64,000 bases of DNA from Thermothielavioides terrestris NRRL 8126 (GCF_000226115.1 NC_016457.1:4774001-4838000), one strand, 5' to 3'; positions 1 through 13,600 are shown, counted from the first letter of the stretch. Numbers and translations: made by a program. Notes: generated by a model not told the origin, from the sequence alone.

Positions 1-513
1 AGAGTGGGAACTGCCCTGAAAGTTCCATGACAGCGAACGCAACTTCTCCATGGGCATTGAACACACCAGCCGCACCAGCCACATTTACTGATGAATCGTT
101 AGCCCTCTCCAATTGTCATCGGTGAGATTTAAGCGATTTCAAAAGCCAGCAGGGTAGAGAACTTCCGATGATGGCCAGTAAATTTAGCTGCTCCCACGCG
201 TTCCGCCACACACACAAGCCACGCAACGCAAAGCGCACCTTTTCTGGCCCGTCTGGCTTGGACAAACAGAGCTGCACTCCCACCATGAATTATCCCATGC
301 CTCCTGAACGCCCCCAGTTTAGTCCGCGAAAATCTTCCTTCCCTGCCCCCCCACCCCACACGAGTTATTTTTCCGGGCCACAGCCAAATCATCGAGTGTA
401 AACCTCACCACTCGGCCAAGGTTGTCCTCACTCCTCCCCACCATTCACACCTAATTCCAGACCTATCCCACTGCGGAAGGAAACCTTGACCGCCGACCAG
501 CCAAACCCTCAAC
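1..513. other. Spacer downstream of CSE1
   Basis: This stretch follows the stop codon of the leftward CSE1 gene and runs to the window edge. It presumably holds the CSE1 3' untranslated region. Short open frames exist on both strands but none shows a recognisable domain or a credible splice pattern. Confidence 0.6.
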
Positions 514-3500
514 CTAAGCAAGGTACGGCGCCAAGGCAGCCCGCGCCTCGGGGACCAGCCGCTCCTGCACGAAGGTGGCGATCTTGCCGCCGTGGCGCTG
601 GTTGGCCTCCTTCAGGTACTGGCTGACCCACTTGTCGACCTCGACGATGTCGGGGAAGTCGTCGCGGGGGCCGCGCTTGCAGGTGTTGAGGGGGGTGAAG
701 CCGAGGCCGAAGCCGATGTCGTCGACGTCGGCCTCGTTGACGATCTCGTCGCCGATGCCGGCGGACACGCGCGGCGGGTTCTTGAGCAGGTCCAGCAGGT
801 GGTTGCACGTGAACCCCCAGCCCTTCACGTAGCGGTTCGCGAACGACTCCGACTCGCACAGCGTCTTGGTGTACGAGATGACGCCGAGCTTGCGGTCGAC
901 GGGGCGCACAAACGTCCCTGTCGTGGGCAGGATGACGGTGAGATAGAACGGCGTGAAGACGTTGGCTTGGATGGCCTCGGCGTGTTTGATGAAGTAGTCG
1001 GCGCCCAGCTTGGCGTCGCCGGCCCTGGCTGAGACGAGATGGTAAAATCGGGCCACGCGGGACTTGAACGAGTCGGTCGGGTTGCTTTGCAGCTTGCTAA
1101 AGATGAGCGTGATGATCGTCCCGAAGTACGGGTCCAACACGTCCCTGAATGATCGTTAGTGCTGAACTTTTCGTTCTGGGGTACCGGCTAGACTCGACAC
1201 CGCTTACCCAGAGAATGTGCCGACGATGGCCTCGAGGACATCGAAGGCGTTCTGATCCGTCTTCTTCCCGGCAAGGAGGCGTTGGAAGATACTGAGGAAG
1301 GGCTCCAGCTTCTTCTCGGCCTTGATCTCCTCTGCCGCCTTGGGAATAATGGCTGCAATGAACCTTGCCAACGACGGGACGTTGCCTCTCGTTTCCCACG
1401 GGCCCGGGGCGAGAACGGCCTCGATCAGGATCTTGAAATCACCAGGCACCTCTCCGGACGGGTTGAGCTCCAGAAGCATGGCGAATATCTGGAAAACGAA
1501 AGGCACAAACTCTGCGGGCAGGCTGTCAGAAATACGGTCATCGTCGGCGGCCAACTGTTTGCGACTCACCCGAAACATCCTCGCTAAGGATGGCGGCAAA
1601 GGGCGCCCATAGCCGAGGAACCAGGCCCAAGGTAGGCGAGTTACTGCAGTACCTGCTTCGAGTCAGACACACAATGTTCGATTCCGAGAGAGATAGGGGA
1701 GCCGTACCGTACGAGGGCACCAATTGCCTCGAAGTGGTAGTAGTAAAAACGTGGGTTGCTGGGATTCTCCTTGATCACGTTTGTGATGTTGATCAGGTGG
1801 TTGAGAACGCTCTCGGCACCGCAGTCCAGGATCCCCCCCTTCATGACGATCAGCACCCGCATGATGCACCTCATTAGAAATTCGTTCTCCTGCAGTTTGG
1901 GGGCCGACACGTCCTTTTCGATCAGCGCGAACAGGTGCTCCAGCAAATCCTTGGCATACGGCTGGATGTCGTTCGGCGAGAACAAGTGCTGGCCCTGCTC
2001 ATCGGTCAAGAACAGCACTCTCTCAACAGCAATGGCCGCATATGTGTAGACGACGTAGTTGGTCGAGGCGAGATTCTGGATGAGAGGCCGAATGGCGCTG
2101 GTCCACTGGGCCTTGTTGAGCTGGCTCCGGAACGTGTACAAATACTTGATGGCGTCAACCTTGGAGATGGGCTCGCTTGCCCCGGAAAGGAGGTCTGCGG
2201 CGATGTTCTGCTCGAAGAAGTCGACGACGTTGACGAAGCTGTTGACCGTCTTGACTCCGTGGGCGGCCGTGACGGCACCTCTGGCGGCAATGGCGATGAA
2301 GAGATAGACAGCGGTATCCTTGGCCTTCCAGTTGGTCTTGCCGAGGGTCAAGTAGTGGTTGATGTACCCGGAAACCACCTGTGTGACGAGCATCTCATAG
2401 TTTTCGAGAACTTTCCTCAGGAAGTCCGTGGCCGCCCTCCGCCGCGAGTCAGTGTCGGAACCCTCAAGGTCGCGCCTGATGAACTCGATCGGCTCATCCT
2501 CGAACATCTCAATATCTGATTCCCGAAGCTCCACGTTGGGAACGATGACCTTCTCAACGATTGTGCTCAACGTCTGCTCGTTGTTGAAGATTTCTGCATG
2601 ACGCGGCACCGAAGCCACAGCAGTCAGAAATTGCAGGGCTTTGCTCGTGAGGATGTCGTATCGCTTCTCAAAGCTAATCTTTGACAACACGTCCCAGACG
2701 CTGCTGGTGAACGCCTGGACGTACTGGCCAAAATCGTCGTCGTACTTGTTGGTAAACAGTTGGAGAACATCGCAGATGTCTGACTTGAGGGTCTCAAGCG
2801 GCGTGGCTTCGTCCTCCTCATCGAACTTGGCGCTCGAATAGGTAATGTACTTCTGGAGCAACGCGGTGATCGGTTGAAGGTGCGCTTCAATGACGAACGG
2901 AATATCATGGCAACAGAAATCGTAGAGAATCCTTATCAGGAGGCTCATGGTCTCGAGCCAGCCTTTGAGCGCATCGGCATTGTCCTTGTTGGCCTCGATT
3001 TGCTGGTCTGCAACCTGCCGTGCCACTGTCAGCCGGTTTCCGACGGGGGCAAGCGCAACGGGGGGCTCTCTTACGCTCAGCATCTGGATGAAGGGCTCGC
3101 CAAAGATCCCAACAACGTGCACAACTTCCCTGTTGAGCTCGTTGGACTGAAACAGGGGCCGCCAGCGCACGAATATGGAATGCGCGACTTCCAAGACGCC
3201 ATTGGTAACTTTGTAGTCGGTGTTGGAGAGACGGCTGACGAGGTCCTAGAACATGCAACGTCAGTCGAGGTTCTTCGGCACCACCGCCACCGCAGCGAGT
3301 CGTACCCCGGTCAAGGTGTCCCAGCGTTCCCAGAAATCCGAGTCGGCGATGATGCTAATGGCTTCGCCTAGCTGCGTCTGTATTGTTGGGGGGGACGAAA
3401 TCATCAGGCCGACGAGTTCCTGCTTGATCGTCTGCACCTCTTCCAGAGGGAGCTTGTAGTTGCCTTCTTCGTCCTAAAGCAGCGTCAGATGAACCGGCCA

Positions 3501-3859
3501 GGCCTCTTCTTCCCACCGGTCCCGCGCGGCAACACGCACCACATAGTTATGGCGGATGAAGTTCTTGAATGCGAGAGCGGCGGCGAGGCGCGTCTTGAGG
3601 GGTTGAGCGCCGGAGCTCACGACGCTGAGGAGCGACAGCGAGTATTGCGGCTTCTTGGCCTCTTCCTTGAGCGCGTTCTCGGCTGCATGACCAAGCGTGT
3701 TAGTTGCACCTGTCGCATGTCGCCGATTCTGTGGGGGTTGTTCGAGTGGTTCGCCCGAAACATCCCGGGCGGGATCGACCTAAACTTGCCTTTGCGATGG
3801 TGCTGCGCATCCAGAGTTGCGTTGAGCAACTGCGCAAGGTGGTCCAGGGTGGAAGCCAT
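514..3859 (-). CDS. CSE1: Exportin-2 / importin-alpha re-exporter Cse1
   Basis: Karyopherin-beta family HEAT-repeat export receptor that, with RanGTP, carries importin-alpha back from nucleus to cytoplasm. Seven exons reconstruct a 975-residue protein, the usual length for Cse1/CAS: 3859-3790, 3682-3540, 3473-3306, 3245-1708, 1643-1570, 1511-1208 and 1144-514. The N-terminus (MASTLDHLAQLLNATLD) and the following importin-beta N-terminal region, the long central block and the C-terminal CAS/CSE block all read like fungal Cse1. The start ATG is at 3859. Intron 1 uses a GC donor (G|GCAAGT), needed to keep the conserved AENALKEEA segment in frame; the other five introns are GT-AG. The gene is divergent from TSC2, with about 1.7 kb between the start codons. 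Family assignment is firm; exact splice sites are inferred from frame and similarity. Confidence 0.95.
3683..3789 (-). other. GC-AG intron 1 of CSE1
   Basis: The exon ends in AAAG and the intron begins GCAAGT, the classic GC-donor context, and ends in GCAG. Splicing here joins residues HHRK to AENALKEEA in phase 1. The nearest GT donors put the next exon out of frame. Confidence 0.75.
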
Positions 3860-4920
3860 GATGATGGACGAGTCTTGCCAGGCAGTGTCGCGGCGATGGC
3901 AATCTCGAGGACGGGAGCTCGGCCTAGAAAAACAAAACAACCTGGAACACAAGAAAAAGCAGCAATCGGTGGTTGCCAGAGCTATTGGTTGGTGGATTCT
4001 CTCTTTTTCCTTCTAGAAGCTCGGGCGCCAACTACTGCACAGGCAAACAGAGGGGAAGCTTGACAAGGTGGGGTTGCTTTGCGGCAACTGCAGCAGAAAG
4101 AGTTACCTTACTGTGCAGTGCAGAGCTTGAGCTGAATGAAGCCTGTCCGTATGTGACGGCATAATGAACTCGTGTACTGTGTATGAAGCACTGTGGAGGA
4201 AGCCATTTCAAAAATGAGTTTCATGTGGAATACCTGTCACTTCCCGTTCTTGCGGCTTGTTGGTCCTCCGACACAGCTGTGCACCTTCTGAACTCAAATT
4301 GAAAGGTTTACCTGTGTCTTCCTTCCTTACATCATTGCATGTGATCATCTTACCTGGGAGTCTCCTCACAGTCATACACAGTCAGTATTCATTACACAGT
4401 GTTTGAAGTACGCATCTTAACGAACTTTACTTCAGCAAACCGTAACTATAACGTGAACGCTACACACGTGCAGTGTATTTCTCGGCTGTGGGCTGACGTT
4501 ATTACATAAACAGTATCTGTAAGTACTCTGTATTCCGTCCACAGTAGGTGGTGTAGTCAATCACCAGGCTGTTAACTATCCAAGGCAAAGACCCGCTTCT
4601 GCACTCCCCTGTATGAGCTCGGGTTTTGACTGGACGGACCGCTCGTCATGCGGTCCCAGCTGGTCGTGGTTGGCCGACGCAGATGGAGAAACTCTCATTC
4701 CTCTTCATTTTCCATGTTGTGGCTTCCTGCAGCCAAGGGCCAACTGGCGATCGACAAAGAGCAAGAGAGCAGAGAGGAACCTGAGCGAAAGCAGAAGCCG
4801 AGCCCTGGCCGAGAACAACGAGCGATCGCCCGCGACAAAACCCAGCGCGTGGCTGCCATCCCACGCCGCGATGGTGTGCGGCCGTCGTTGATTCAACTCG
4901 GAAACTGGGAAACCGTTCCC

Positions 4921-4960
4921 CTCACCTGCTCACCCGCTCACCTGTCCACCTGCTCACCTG
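4921..4960. repeat. Tandem 8-mer CTCACCTG array
   Basis: Five consecutive units close to CTCACCTG, with single-base variants CTCACCCG and TCCACCTG. It lies about 600 bp upstream of the TSC2 start. Confidence 0.85.
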
Positions 4961-5042
4961 CTCCGCCCGCCCAACAAAAAAGACGGAGAGGGAGGGTTGC
5001 GTGGTGGCCGACTGACAATTTGCGACTTGCCTTCAGCCACCC

Positions 5043-5075
5043 TGCCCCTCTGCCCCTCTGCTGCCCCTCTGCCCA
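5043..5075. repeat. Tandem TGCCCCTC array
   Basis: Four copies of TGCCCCTC or a partial copy, with one extra TGC between copies two and three. Second of three short arrays upstream of TSC2. Confidence 0.8.
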
Positions 5076-5162
5076 ATTGATATTGGGGCTTTTATGCCGC
5101 TAGCATTTTGGCGTGTAAGTGATGTCTGACGTCTCGCATCTCATATACCGTCCCCATATCAC

Positions 5163-5221
5163 GTCCCACTATCATCGTCCCACCCACTATCATTGTCCCA
5201 CTATCATCGTCCCACTATCTT
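5163..5221. repeat. Tandem 14-mer GTCCCACTATCATC array
   Basis: Four units of the 14-mer GTCCCACTATCATC. The second carries a 4-bp CCAC insertion and a C-to-T change, and the last is truncated. It ends about 330 bp before the TSC2 start and could lie in its leader or promoter. Confidence 0.85.
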
Positions 5222-5553
5222 GACCCGTGCTATTTACCGGAGCTTGGTGGTCCCCGTGCAGGCCCCGGAAACCGGTGTCGCACCTCCTACTCTCCGTCCC
5301 ACCGGCAACCACATGCTGCTAAGTAGCTGTACTGCTCCCGCCGGCTCCTGACCGGCCGACCCGGTCTTCTCAGCCTGCCCTGCATGCGGCTGCTGCACGT
5401 TCCTGCAGGCTTCTGCACGCCGGAACCGCTTCCACATGGGCTCTCGGCTTCGGCAGCCGAAACCTCACACCTCTCTCCTACCACTGCTTCGTCTCCGGCT
5501 CTCTCCTTGCCCTTCTCTGCTTGACCTCGACTACGCATGAGCTGCCTGCTAAG

Positions 5554-8500
5554 ATGTTGCGACGATTAGCTTCTCTAGGCCACTCGGCCTCGGAGGAACA
5601 GTTGCCCATGTCGCCCTCGCCTGGAAATGCACAACAACCGCAGGAGACGAAGGGCACCGGCGGCCTCGCCGGCGTGTTCAAAGGCCTGGCGGCGGGGGGG
5701 AAGTTGACAAAATCCCCGCCAGTTCTCCACCAACAACAGCCCTTCGCACCCATCGCCCGCTCGCAGGCCCTCGCAGAACGATCCGACACCGCTACGCCAC
5801 TCCCGGCCCTTTACGGGCTTTCTCCCGAGCAGGCGGACGCTTTTGGACGCTTGAAAAATGGGCAGTTGAACGAGCGGGCTGCTGCTGCGAACTCGCTACG
5901 CTACGCAATCTCGGATTTCCCTCTGAATCCCGTACGTCTGTCAGGCTTGCCGCCTGCTGTAACCCCTGCCGCCAAGGCTGCTTCTGATCTCTGGGTTCGT
6001 GTAGGTCCGCGACATTTGGCATGCTGCCAAAGATTTGGTCGACCCCCAGCACCCGGCCAGCGTTCGGCAAGCGGCCTGGGAACTTCTCTCCGAATGCATC
6101 AAGTACCCAGCTTCGACTGAGCTGGAGCGGCGCGAATGCTTTGGCACTCTGGCCGGCCCGGCGAATCCCGAGGACTTCCATCTCCAGTTGGCCGCCCTCG
6201 AAGATCTGACCAACCATGGCCGCAATGTCGCGGGCTTCTATTACGAGATCTTCCCGCTTCTGAGCCGGTGGCTGCAAGAGGCCTACCGGGCTGCGAGAAC
6301 GGCCCGGAGACAGGCCTCTCGTGGGCCCGGAAGGTCGTCCCGAGGGAAAACCCTGGCGTCCGGCGAGGATAAAAATTTGTCCCAGCTGTTCGCGCTGCTC
6401 AAGGATGTTATCAAGTTCAACTTCAAGTTCGCCACGGACGACGAGGTCGGGAATCTGATGGACATACTGCTCAAAATCTGCATGAACACGAGTGTCGAAG
6501 ATGATCTGCTAGCATGCATCAACGTGATCGACGCCGTGGTCACCTTTGGTGCCATCCCGAACGACAAGCTGAAGGACTGCATACAGGTGCTCAGCTCGAT
6601 CCACTGCTTGGTCCCGAACCTGCAAAAGGACTCGTGGCACACCGTATCCATCATCTGCAGGTCCCACCATGGCCAGTCAACCGTCAGGATATTACTGGAC
6701 CTGTTGCAGGCGTATCCGGCCTCCTCCGACAAGGAAAAGGACAAGGACGCGGCCAGGGATGTCCGCGGTGCGCTTTCGGTTCTCAAGAAGCTGCTGTCCA
6801 AGTCCGCGGAAAAGGGCTACCCGGCGATCCCCCTCGCGCTTCTTGTGGAAGGACTGGCCAACGTTGCGAAAAGCAGTTCCACAAGGATAGCTACTGAGGT
6901 GCTGAAGCTGATCAATTCCCTGTTCGATGGCCGCGAAGGCAACATCAATGCCATCTTAGTTGAAGAGCACTGGTCGCCCATCTTCTCCGTGGCTGCGCAG
7001 TGTGCCACAAAGGCGGTTTATCCGCCGCCCGCCACGGACACCAGCGCGTCTTCGCTGCCAACCATCGCTAAGGACGAAGGCGAGTCGGAAGACAGCGTAG
7101 CGGCCCAGTTGAAATACCTGATCACCAGGATCGAGACGCTGCTCGCCCACAAAGACCCCGATTTCTCGCAGCGGGATGCTTGCTTGACGTTTCTCTCCCA
7201 AGTCCAACAAGCCCTGCCCGACTCCGCAGCGGCTCTCGTGGTTGCGCACTTGAGGGAGTCTCGCGCCTGCTTCCCGTCCGAAGTTGGCTGGAAGGATAAC
7301 CTCAATCTTGCTCTGGACTGCTTCTACCTCAACCGCAGCCGGGACCCGCTTACTCGGCTGCGCGCACTGGAGCTCGTCATTGAAGTGTACGACTTCCTGT
7401 GTCTTGCCGAAGATCTCGTCGAGGAAGACTCGGTTGTGCAGCTTGTCCAGCGGGTACTTTCCGGGCTGCCGAAGGAGAACGATAGCCTCGTCCTTCAGGA
7501 AACGGTGTCCTTCCTGGTCGGCGTCGCCGCAGCTGCAGGGGACTCTCTTTTCGATGATATTTTGAACGCCTTCAAGGGCGTGATCTCCAGAGATATGTCC
7601 AGGCCACCGCTGTCCGTGTTAGCGGCGCCAGTTCCGCACGGAGATAGCACCTCGTACCCGCTCGGTCAGTCGGTCTACTTTGCGAACCAAAGCCTGTCCA
7701 ACGTGGTCACAAGAGGCTACGTCCAGATATTCATCCGCGCTCTGTCCAGTAACGGTTCGAAGGCGGCCCAAGCATACACCGCGCTTGTGCACATTGCTCG
7801 CTCGAACTCGGTTGAAACCGACGCGCGGCTTTCGGCGATGAAGATGCTCTTCCGGCTTCGAGCCGACTTTGAGCACCAAGTCTATCTCACGACATTGACT
7901 GAGAATGAAGCGCTTGCCGGAACATTATACAGAACCGAAGCGTCTCTCGCACGCAAACTCGCCGAGGATGCCTCGCAGCCCCCGAGGCTATCAAGAGCGG
8001 ACCACGCTGGAGGACGGCCGACGCGTGGTGTTTCGTTCACGCAGGGTCAGACGGTCGATCGAGGGATCCCGACCCGGTCGGCTTCCACTCCGAAGCCTAC
8101 CATCCATCAGGGTCAAAGGCTCTGGTCAGTGCCCGACGCGGATGCATTGCCTGAGCCTCCTCCGACGAGGCCGAGCCACCTTCTCGTTACTTACCGTCGG
8201 GAAGCGAGCGGGATGGGTGAGCGCGAGAACGGGCCAGCAGTCTTGGACATGGGTTCGTGGCTAGATGCACTACTGAGTCTCTTCCACCAGGGATGCGACT
8301 GGGAGGTCTACAGCTTCATCCTTGTCCATCTCCCCGCTCAGCTGAGCAACCACCCCATCTTCAGGGGCACCATCTCCTACATCCAGGAGCTCCGTCGGAC
8401 GATATGCGAGATGATCCGATCGAACGGCTTCCAGGAGCCACCGCAGTCGTCTGGTCTCCGCCGCACCGACGTCGCAAACTGTCTGTTTCACTCGCTCATC

Positions 8501-10642
8501 ATGATTGCTAGCTACCATCAGCATTTCCAGAAAGCGGACGAGGATGAGATCGTGAGGACGTTCATGCATGGCATATCCGACAAGACGGCGAAGACATGCA
8601 TTCACGCCCTCTCGGTCTGCTGCCACGAGCTGCCCATGTCGGTGGGGAAGTCGCTCGTCACCATCCTGCAGAAGATGTCGCAGGTCATCACGCAGCCATT
8701 GGTGGCGATGCACATCCTTGAATTTTTGGCCTGCCTCAGCCGCCTGCACTCGCTGTACTCCAACTTCCGCGAGGACGAGTACCGCATCGTTTTCGGCATC
8801 TGTTTCCGCTACCTGCAGTATGTGCGAGAGAAGAAGCTCGCCATGCGTAGCAGCGTCACGAGCGAACCGGCGACTCCCAGCGCCGGCGTGGGGAGCCCGC
8901 TGGATTTCCTGGGCCAGCAGCAAGCGGCTACCGACGACCTTCCTCAGTACGTCTATGCACTCGCATACCACGTCATCACGTTCTGGTTCCTTGCCGTTAA
9001 GCTACCCGATCGACCCAACCATATCGGGTGGATTACCAAGAACCTATTCACCGACGTCGACGGGAGTGCCAGTAACGAGGAGCACGCGCAGATCACCCTC
9101 GACTTCATGCAGCGCGTGGCCTTCTCGGATGCCAGCGATTCTGCTCAAGATCCGCTTTTCAAGGAGCAATACTTCGGCGAGATCCAGAAGAAACGGTGGA
9201 TCATTGGGAACAGCATCGTCACGATTCGGCAGGCCACGGGATCCTCCTGGGCCGAGATCACGCGTCGCTACCCATCCGGCACGTCGTCGTATGCGCTCCG
9301 CGTCGAGTTCACGCCGATGCCAAACATGCCAGCCCCTGACGGCTCCGACGCGGCCGCGTGGGAAGGGCGTTTTCAGCACGGCGTGACCATCTTCCCAAGC
9401 CATCTGTTGATGCAATTGCTGGCCCCGATGCCTCAGATGCACGACCCATCCATCCGGCCTATTCCGCTTCCTGATGACGAGTTTGTGGACCGAGCCATCC
9501 GGCTCTTTGATCGCATCTCGCCAGTGGACGGGCACAAAGTGGGAGTCATCTACATCAAGCCCGGGCAGACGAAGGAGGCCGAGATCCTCGCCAACACGAT
9601 TGGCAGCCCGGATTATCTCCAGTTTCTCAAAGGCTTGGGCGCCCTGACGAAGCTGAAGGGGGCGACCTTCAACACTCAGGGCTTGGACCGGGAGAACGAC
9701 ATCGACGGACAATACACGTATTGCTGGCGCGACCGAGTCACCGAGATTGTGTTCCACGTGACGACGCAGATGCCGACCAACCTCGAGACCGACCCGCAGT
9801 GCATCATGAAGAAGAGGCACATCGGGAATGACTACGTCAACATCGTGTGGAACGACTCGGGCTTACCGTTCAAGTTCGACACGTTCCCGTCGCAGTTCAA
9901 CTACGTGTATATAGTGATCACCCCCACGCCGCACCGTCCCTTCGCCTCTTCGCCCACGGAGCACGATGAGGGCCTCTCCCGCTTCTGCATGGTGCAGGTC
10001 ATGAGTCAGGCCGGCTTCCCCGAGATCTCGCCCGCGGCCGAACCCAAGATGATTAGCCTCAAGGCGCTGCCCAGCTTCGTCCGGCTGCTCGCGCTCAACG
10101 CCTCGGTCTTCTCCCTCGTCTGGGCCCGTAGAGCGGCCGGCGAGCACGTCTCATCCTGGCGCGAGCGCCTCCGCCAGATCACCGAGCTGCGAAAACGCTA
10201 CGGCGCCAGGGGCACCCAGACCGTCACGCCCTCGCCGCCGCCGGGCGGCATCAACACCGGAGGAGCGGCAACGGCCGCATCCACCGCCGGCGTGTCCGTC
10301 GTGGCCGGCGGCGGCGGCAGCGTCCCCCACCACCAGCTAGTCGGCCAGGGGCCGGGAGGAGGAGGCGGCATCGGCGCGGAGACGGGCGGTGCCGCCGCCG
10401 CCACCACCGCCTCTGCCGGCTCGGCCTTGAGCAGCAGCAGCAGCAGGGCGGCAGGCGTGCGCGACAGCTTCAGCAGCCTGCGGCGGTCGTCGGTCGCCAC
10501 CTTCTTCACGAGCGCCACGAGCGCGGACCAGTCGCACCGCTCGAGCATGCTGTCGACGGTCACGACGGAGAACACCGAGGTGCTGCAGCCGAGCACGGCC
10601 GAGGCGCTGGTGGACTCGGTGGATTTTTCGAAGTGGACTTGA
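5554..10642 (+). CDS. TSC2: Tuberin homologue, Rheb GTPase-activating protein
   Basis: GAP subunit of the TSC complex, which with hamartin (TSC1) inactivates the small GTPase Rheb and so restrains TORC1. Exons 5554-5931 and 6005-10642 give 1671 residues; the 73-bp intron begins GTACGT and ends GTAG. The N-terminal two thirds is a helical tuberin-type scaffold. A Rap/Ran-GAP domain lies at about residues 1300-1500, including HKVGVIYIKPGQ and, near 1400, the asparagine-thumb helix region (KKRHIGNDYVNIVWNDSG) that supplies the catalytic Asn in this family. The last 150 residues are a Gly/Ala/Ser-rich tail ending after TENTEVLQPSTAEALVDSVD. The start is the first ATG (MLRRLASLGH) after the pyrimidine-rich leader. 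TSC2 is present in Schizosaccharomyces and filamentous ascomycetes and absent from budding yeast. Confidence 0.95.
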
Positions 10643-13600
10643 GTCCTGGACGTGGTGGTCTGATGCGGCTTGGTCGGGCTTTTTCTTCTCCCGGCTTTGG
10701 GCCTTATGGCCCCAGGAAGAAGGGGGGCAGGTTGGAATGGTATCATGACGGGAAGGGGAAAAACAAACAGGGTTTCGGAGCTGGGAACGGATGGGATTGG
10801 AGTCAGATGGATTGACACACGAGGGTTTGTTGGGTATCCTTCCTTCCTCTGCTGGATGCCTCTGCTGGATGGGCAGGCGTCGGAGTCAAAAAAGAAAAGT
10901 TGCCAGGGGGAAATTTGACGAGGAGTTATTTTCGCGCCGGATGCTGGGCGCCCATTCTGTGATGATTCGAGTGTATGTGCATGTAGCTTGGGCTCTGGTT
11001 CAAGTTGTCTTGTCCGGCCTAGGGGAAGAAGCAAGAATGTGGTATGCAGTGGAAAAGAAATGTGAGATGTACTGCCACCAATGCGAGCTCCGTTGTGCTT
11101 CTCCCGCGTGCTCCTTCGCTCTCTATCCTGCTTGCCTTTGCCGCGCCGTTAGATTACACAGTATTGTGTACACAGAGACCGTCTTCGATGAGTATACGGC
11201 AACCCTGTCAAGTTGTTGACTGACTTGGCAGCACTCTAGAGCAGAATCGGCGGATATCCCCGTGCCCGTCGGGGCTGTATCTGTACTCGTTGTTGCTACT
11301 ACTACGAGCTACTGCCGTTCTTGGTATTGTTACGCACTACGGCATGTCGGGAGGCTCGGGAGGGATCGGCTAAGGGCGGGAGCGGACGGTGAGGTTGTTG
11401 AGCCACCGGAGTCGCTGCGGTCGGTGAAGTGGCTGGCCGAAGCCAAGCGGAAGCCGAAGTCACACAATGCTACTGTGTTGCTGACTGTCCGAGGCCATCG
11501 GCCTGTGGGTGCGAGGTTGGTTATGGTTAGGTTAGTACCGGGGCAGTGAAGATGCTGGCTGCTGGGCAGGCGACTGGCTGTTGTATTTTGAAGAGGACAA
11601 TCTTAGAGCTTGTTCGTCGGACTTCACGAGAGCTGTGATGTGCTCTGTAAGGTGGGCAGCCTGCTAAGGCGAGGTTGGCAGGCGTGTGAATGTCTGTCTG
11701 CCCAGAGCTGTCCGCCTACATGTCAGGAGCAACCGAAGGTAATATCTCTTGACCTTCAAAGCCACGCAGGTCAGGTACCCTGTCAAAGGCCATGACCGTG
11801 AAATGCAGACAACCTAGAGCGGGTTGTATGCACAGAGTTGCCACTCTGGTGTACTGGGATCCTGGGTCGTGGTCGGAGCTTCGGGTTGGACAGGAGTCAC
11901 AGGACAGGAGAGCATCGTGGTCCAGGAAAGGGTGGGTTTCACGGATAGATGTGTTCAGACTACGGAGGTAGACAAGTGCATGCAGAAGACTGAGTTCATG
12001 CGCCGCACTTGTACATACCGGAGGCTGCAATCCGGTAGGAAGGAGTGGAAGGTGTAGTACCCACGGTTAAAGGTAGGTGTCACTAGGTCACTTGATAGAT
12101 ACTCTTCGCCTCTGGGAAGCCAGAGATGGACTATGAAGTACAAAAAGAGGGGATAACAGTGGAAGGTTACCCAGTGCATACTCAGCGATCCTGATTGCTG
12201 GTCTTACCGGCTCGGGAACAGCCCCGACTGGCAGACTGACAGAGCCATAGCGGGATGATGAAAAGCAGGCCGGGCTCATAGTGCCCGGTGCACGCAGCGG
12301 ACGTGCCGCAGTTACACAAGATGAAACTAAGACTACTTCGCATATACACCCCCGAACCAGGGTAGGTTCCTTCAGAGGATGCAGATGCCAATACGCCGCC
12401 CAAGTGTAAAATCACAGGGTTTTGTTGCCAGGGGACTGAACTGCTATTGCCGGCCGCGGCAACGCCGGACAGGTGGCTGGTGATGCAATAAAACGGGCCA
12501 CCGAGTCAAGGAACCACTCAACATAGGACCTCGCGAGCGGCCGCGCGAGTCGCACAAGACCAGAGAGGAACGTAACCCAGACGTTACACAACATAGTTAT
12601 TAACATTTGTTTCGGGCCGGGGACGCGGAAGAGGGAAAGACAGAAAAGCGAGACGGAGAGCATAGAGAGGGTCACTACAAGTAGTAGTTTCTGTACTCCG
12701 GACTGAAAGGGACAAAACATTGGGCATGTTTGTGCAACCCTCAGCAACGACCCCCAGTGACATAATATCCCGCCGGGTTGAAGACTGTAGTCAGCATCTC
12801 ACAAACGAGCAAAACACGAAAGACGACTCCAAATGGAGCAGCACGACATCATCACCTGGAAAGGCCCATCCCCTCTGTGTTTGTTCCCCCCGAGCATCCC
12901 GGACGCCATGTCCTCCAATACCGGTGACGACAGCTCCGGCATGGTCGATGTGGAAGCAACAGCGTAGTATTCCTGCAGAAGAGAGAGATGGCCAGCACGA
13001 CAGGGAAGACCGGACCGGTCAGGTTATGTGCCCCTGCCGGCCGTGCCGCAGGCCTCAAGGCGCAGTCGCGGTGTGCAGTGCGCAAGTTGCCAGCTCACAA
13101 GCAAGGCAAACTCCGAACGGTTCGTCGAGGAGGAGCCGACATTCTCCCGAGAGCAAAAGGGGACCGGCAACCCCCTGCCCCTCCCTGGACAGGGACAAAG
13201 ACGGGCGGGCGAGTCCATGCGAGCCGTGCGCTGAAGCATTGGCCGGTTGCCATGCATATTCCTCCACCTGCCGGACCAGGAGAATGGACGGAAAGGATCC
13301 CGAGCGGGATCGGACGCGACGGACGGGGGCGAATCCTTCGTCGGTCTGCGGTGGGAAAGGGTTGGTGGACTGCCGTGCCGCTCGAAAGTTGGCAGGGTTC
13401 TTGTCCTGTGGTACATACATACAGCAGCACACCGGGACATGGTTGCCAAAAGGGGTAACTCCTCGCCCCCGGGCTTAGAGCGGCACTGACGTGTAACCGT
13501 CGTATGCAATCTGTGGAGGTTACACAAACCAAGACGCACGACTAAGCGGCGGTCAGCCGAGGCGCCGGGGGCCGAAAACCCCGGCAGCCGAGCCTCCGTG

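Larger units (their letters stand above)
3860..5553. promoter_or_regulatory. Divergent upstream region of CSE1 and TSC2
   Basis: About 1.7 kb between two start codons facing away from each other. The CSE1 side is AT-richer around 4200-4560. The TSC2 side holds pyrimidine-rich sequence and three short tandem arrays, listed separately. No gene is seen here; the open frames around 4613-5103 are low-complexity and lack domain features. Confidence 0.6.

Noticed and set aside
12720..13478. 252-codon frame on the plus strand
   Set aside because: Open frames of similar length overlap it on both strands, composition is Arg/Pro/Ser/Cys-rich without a domain, and no splice structure or family-like segment is visible.
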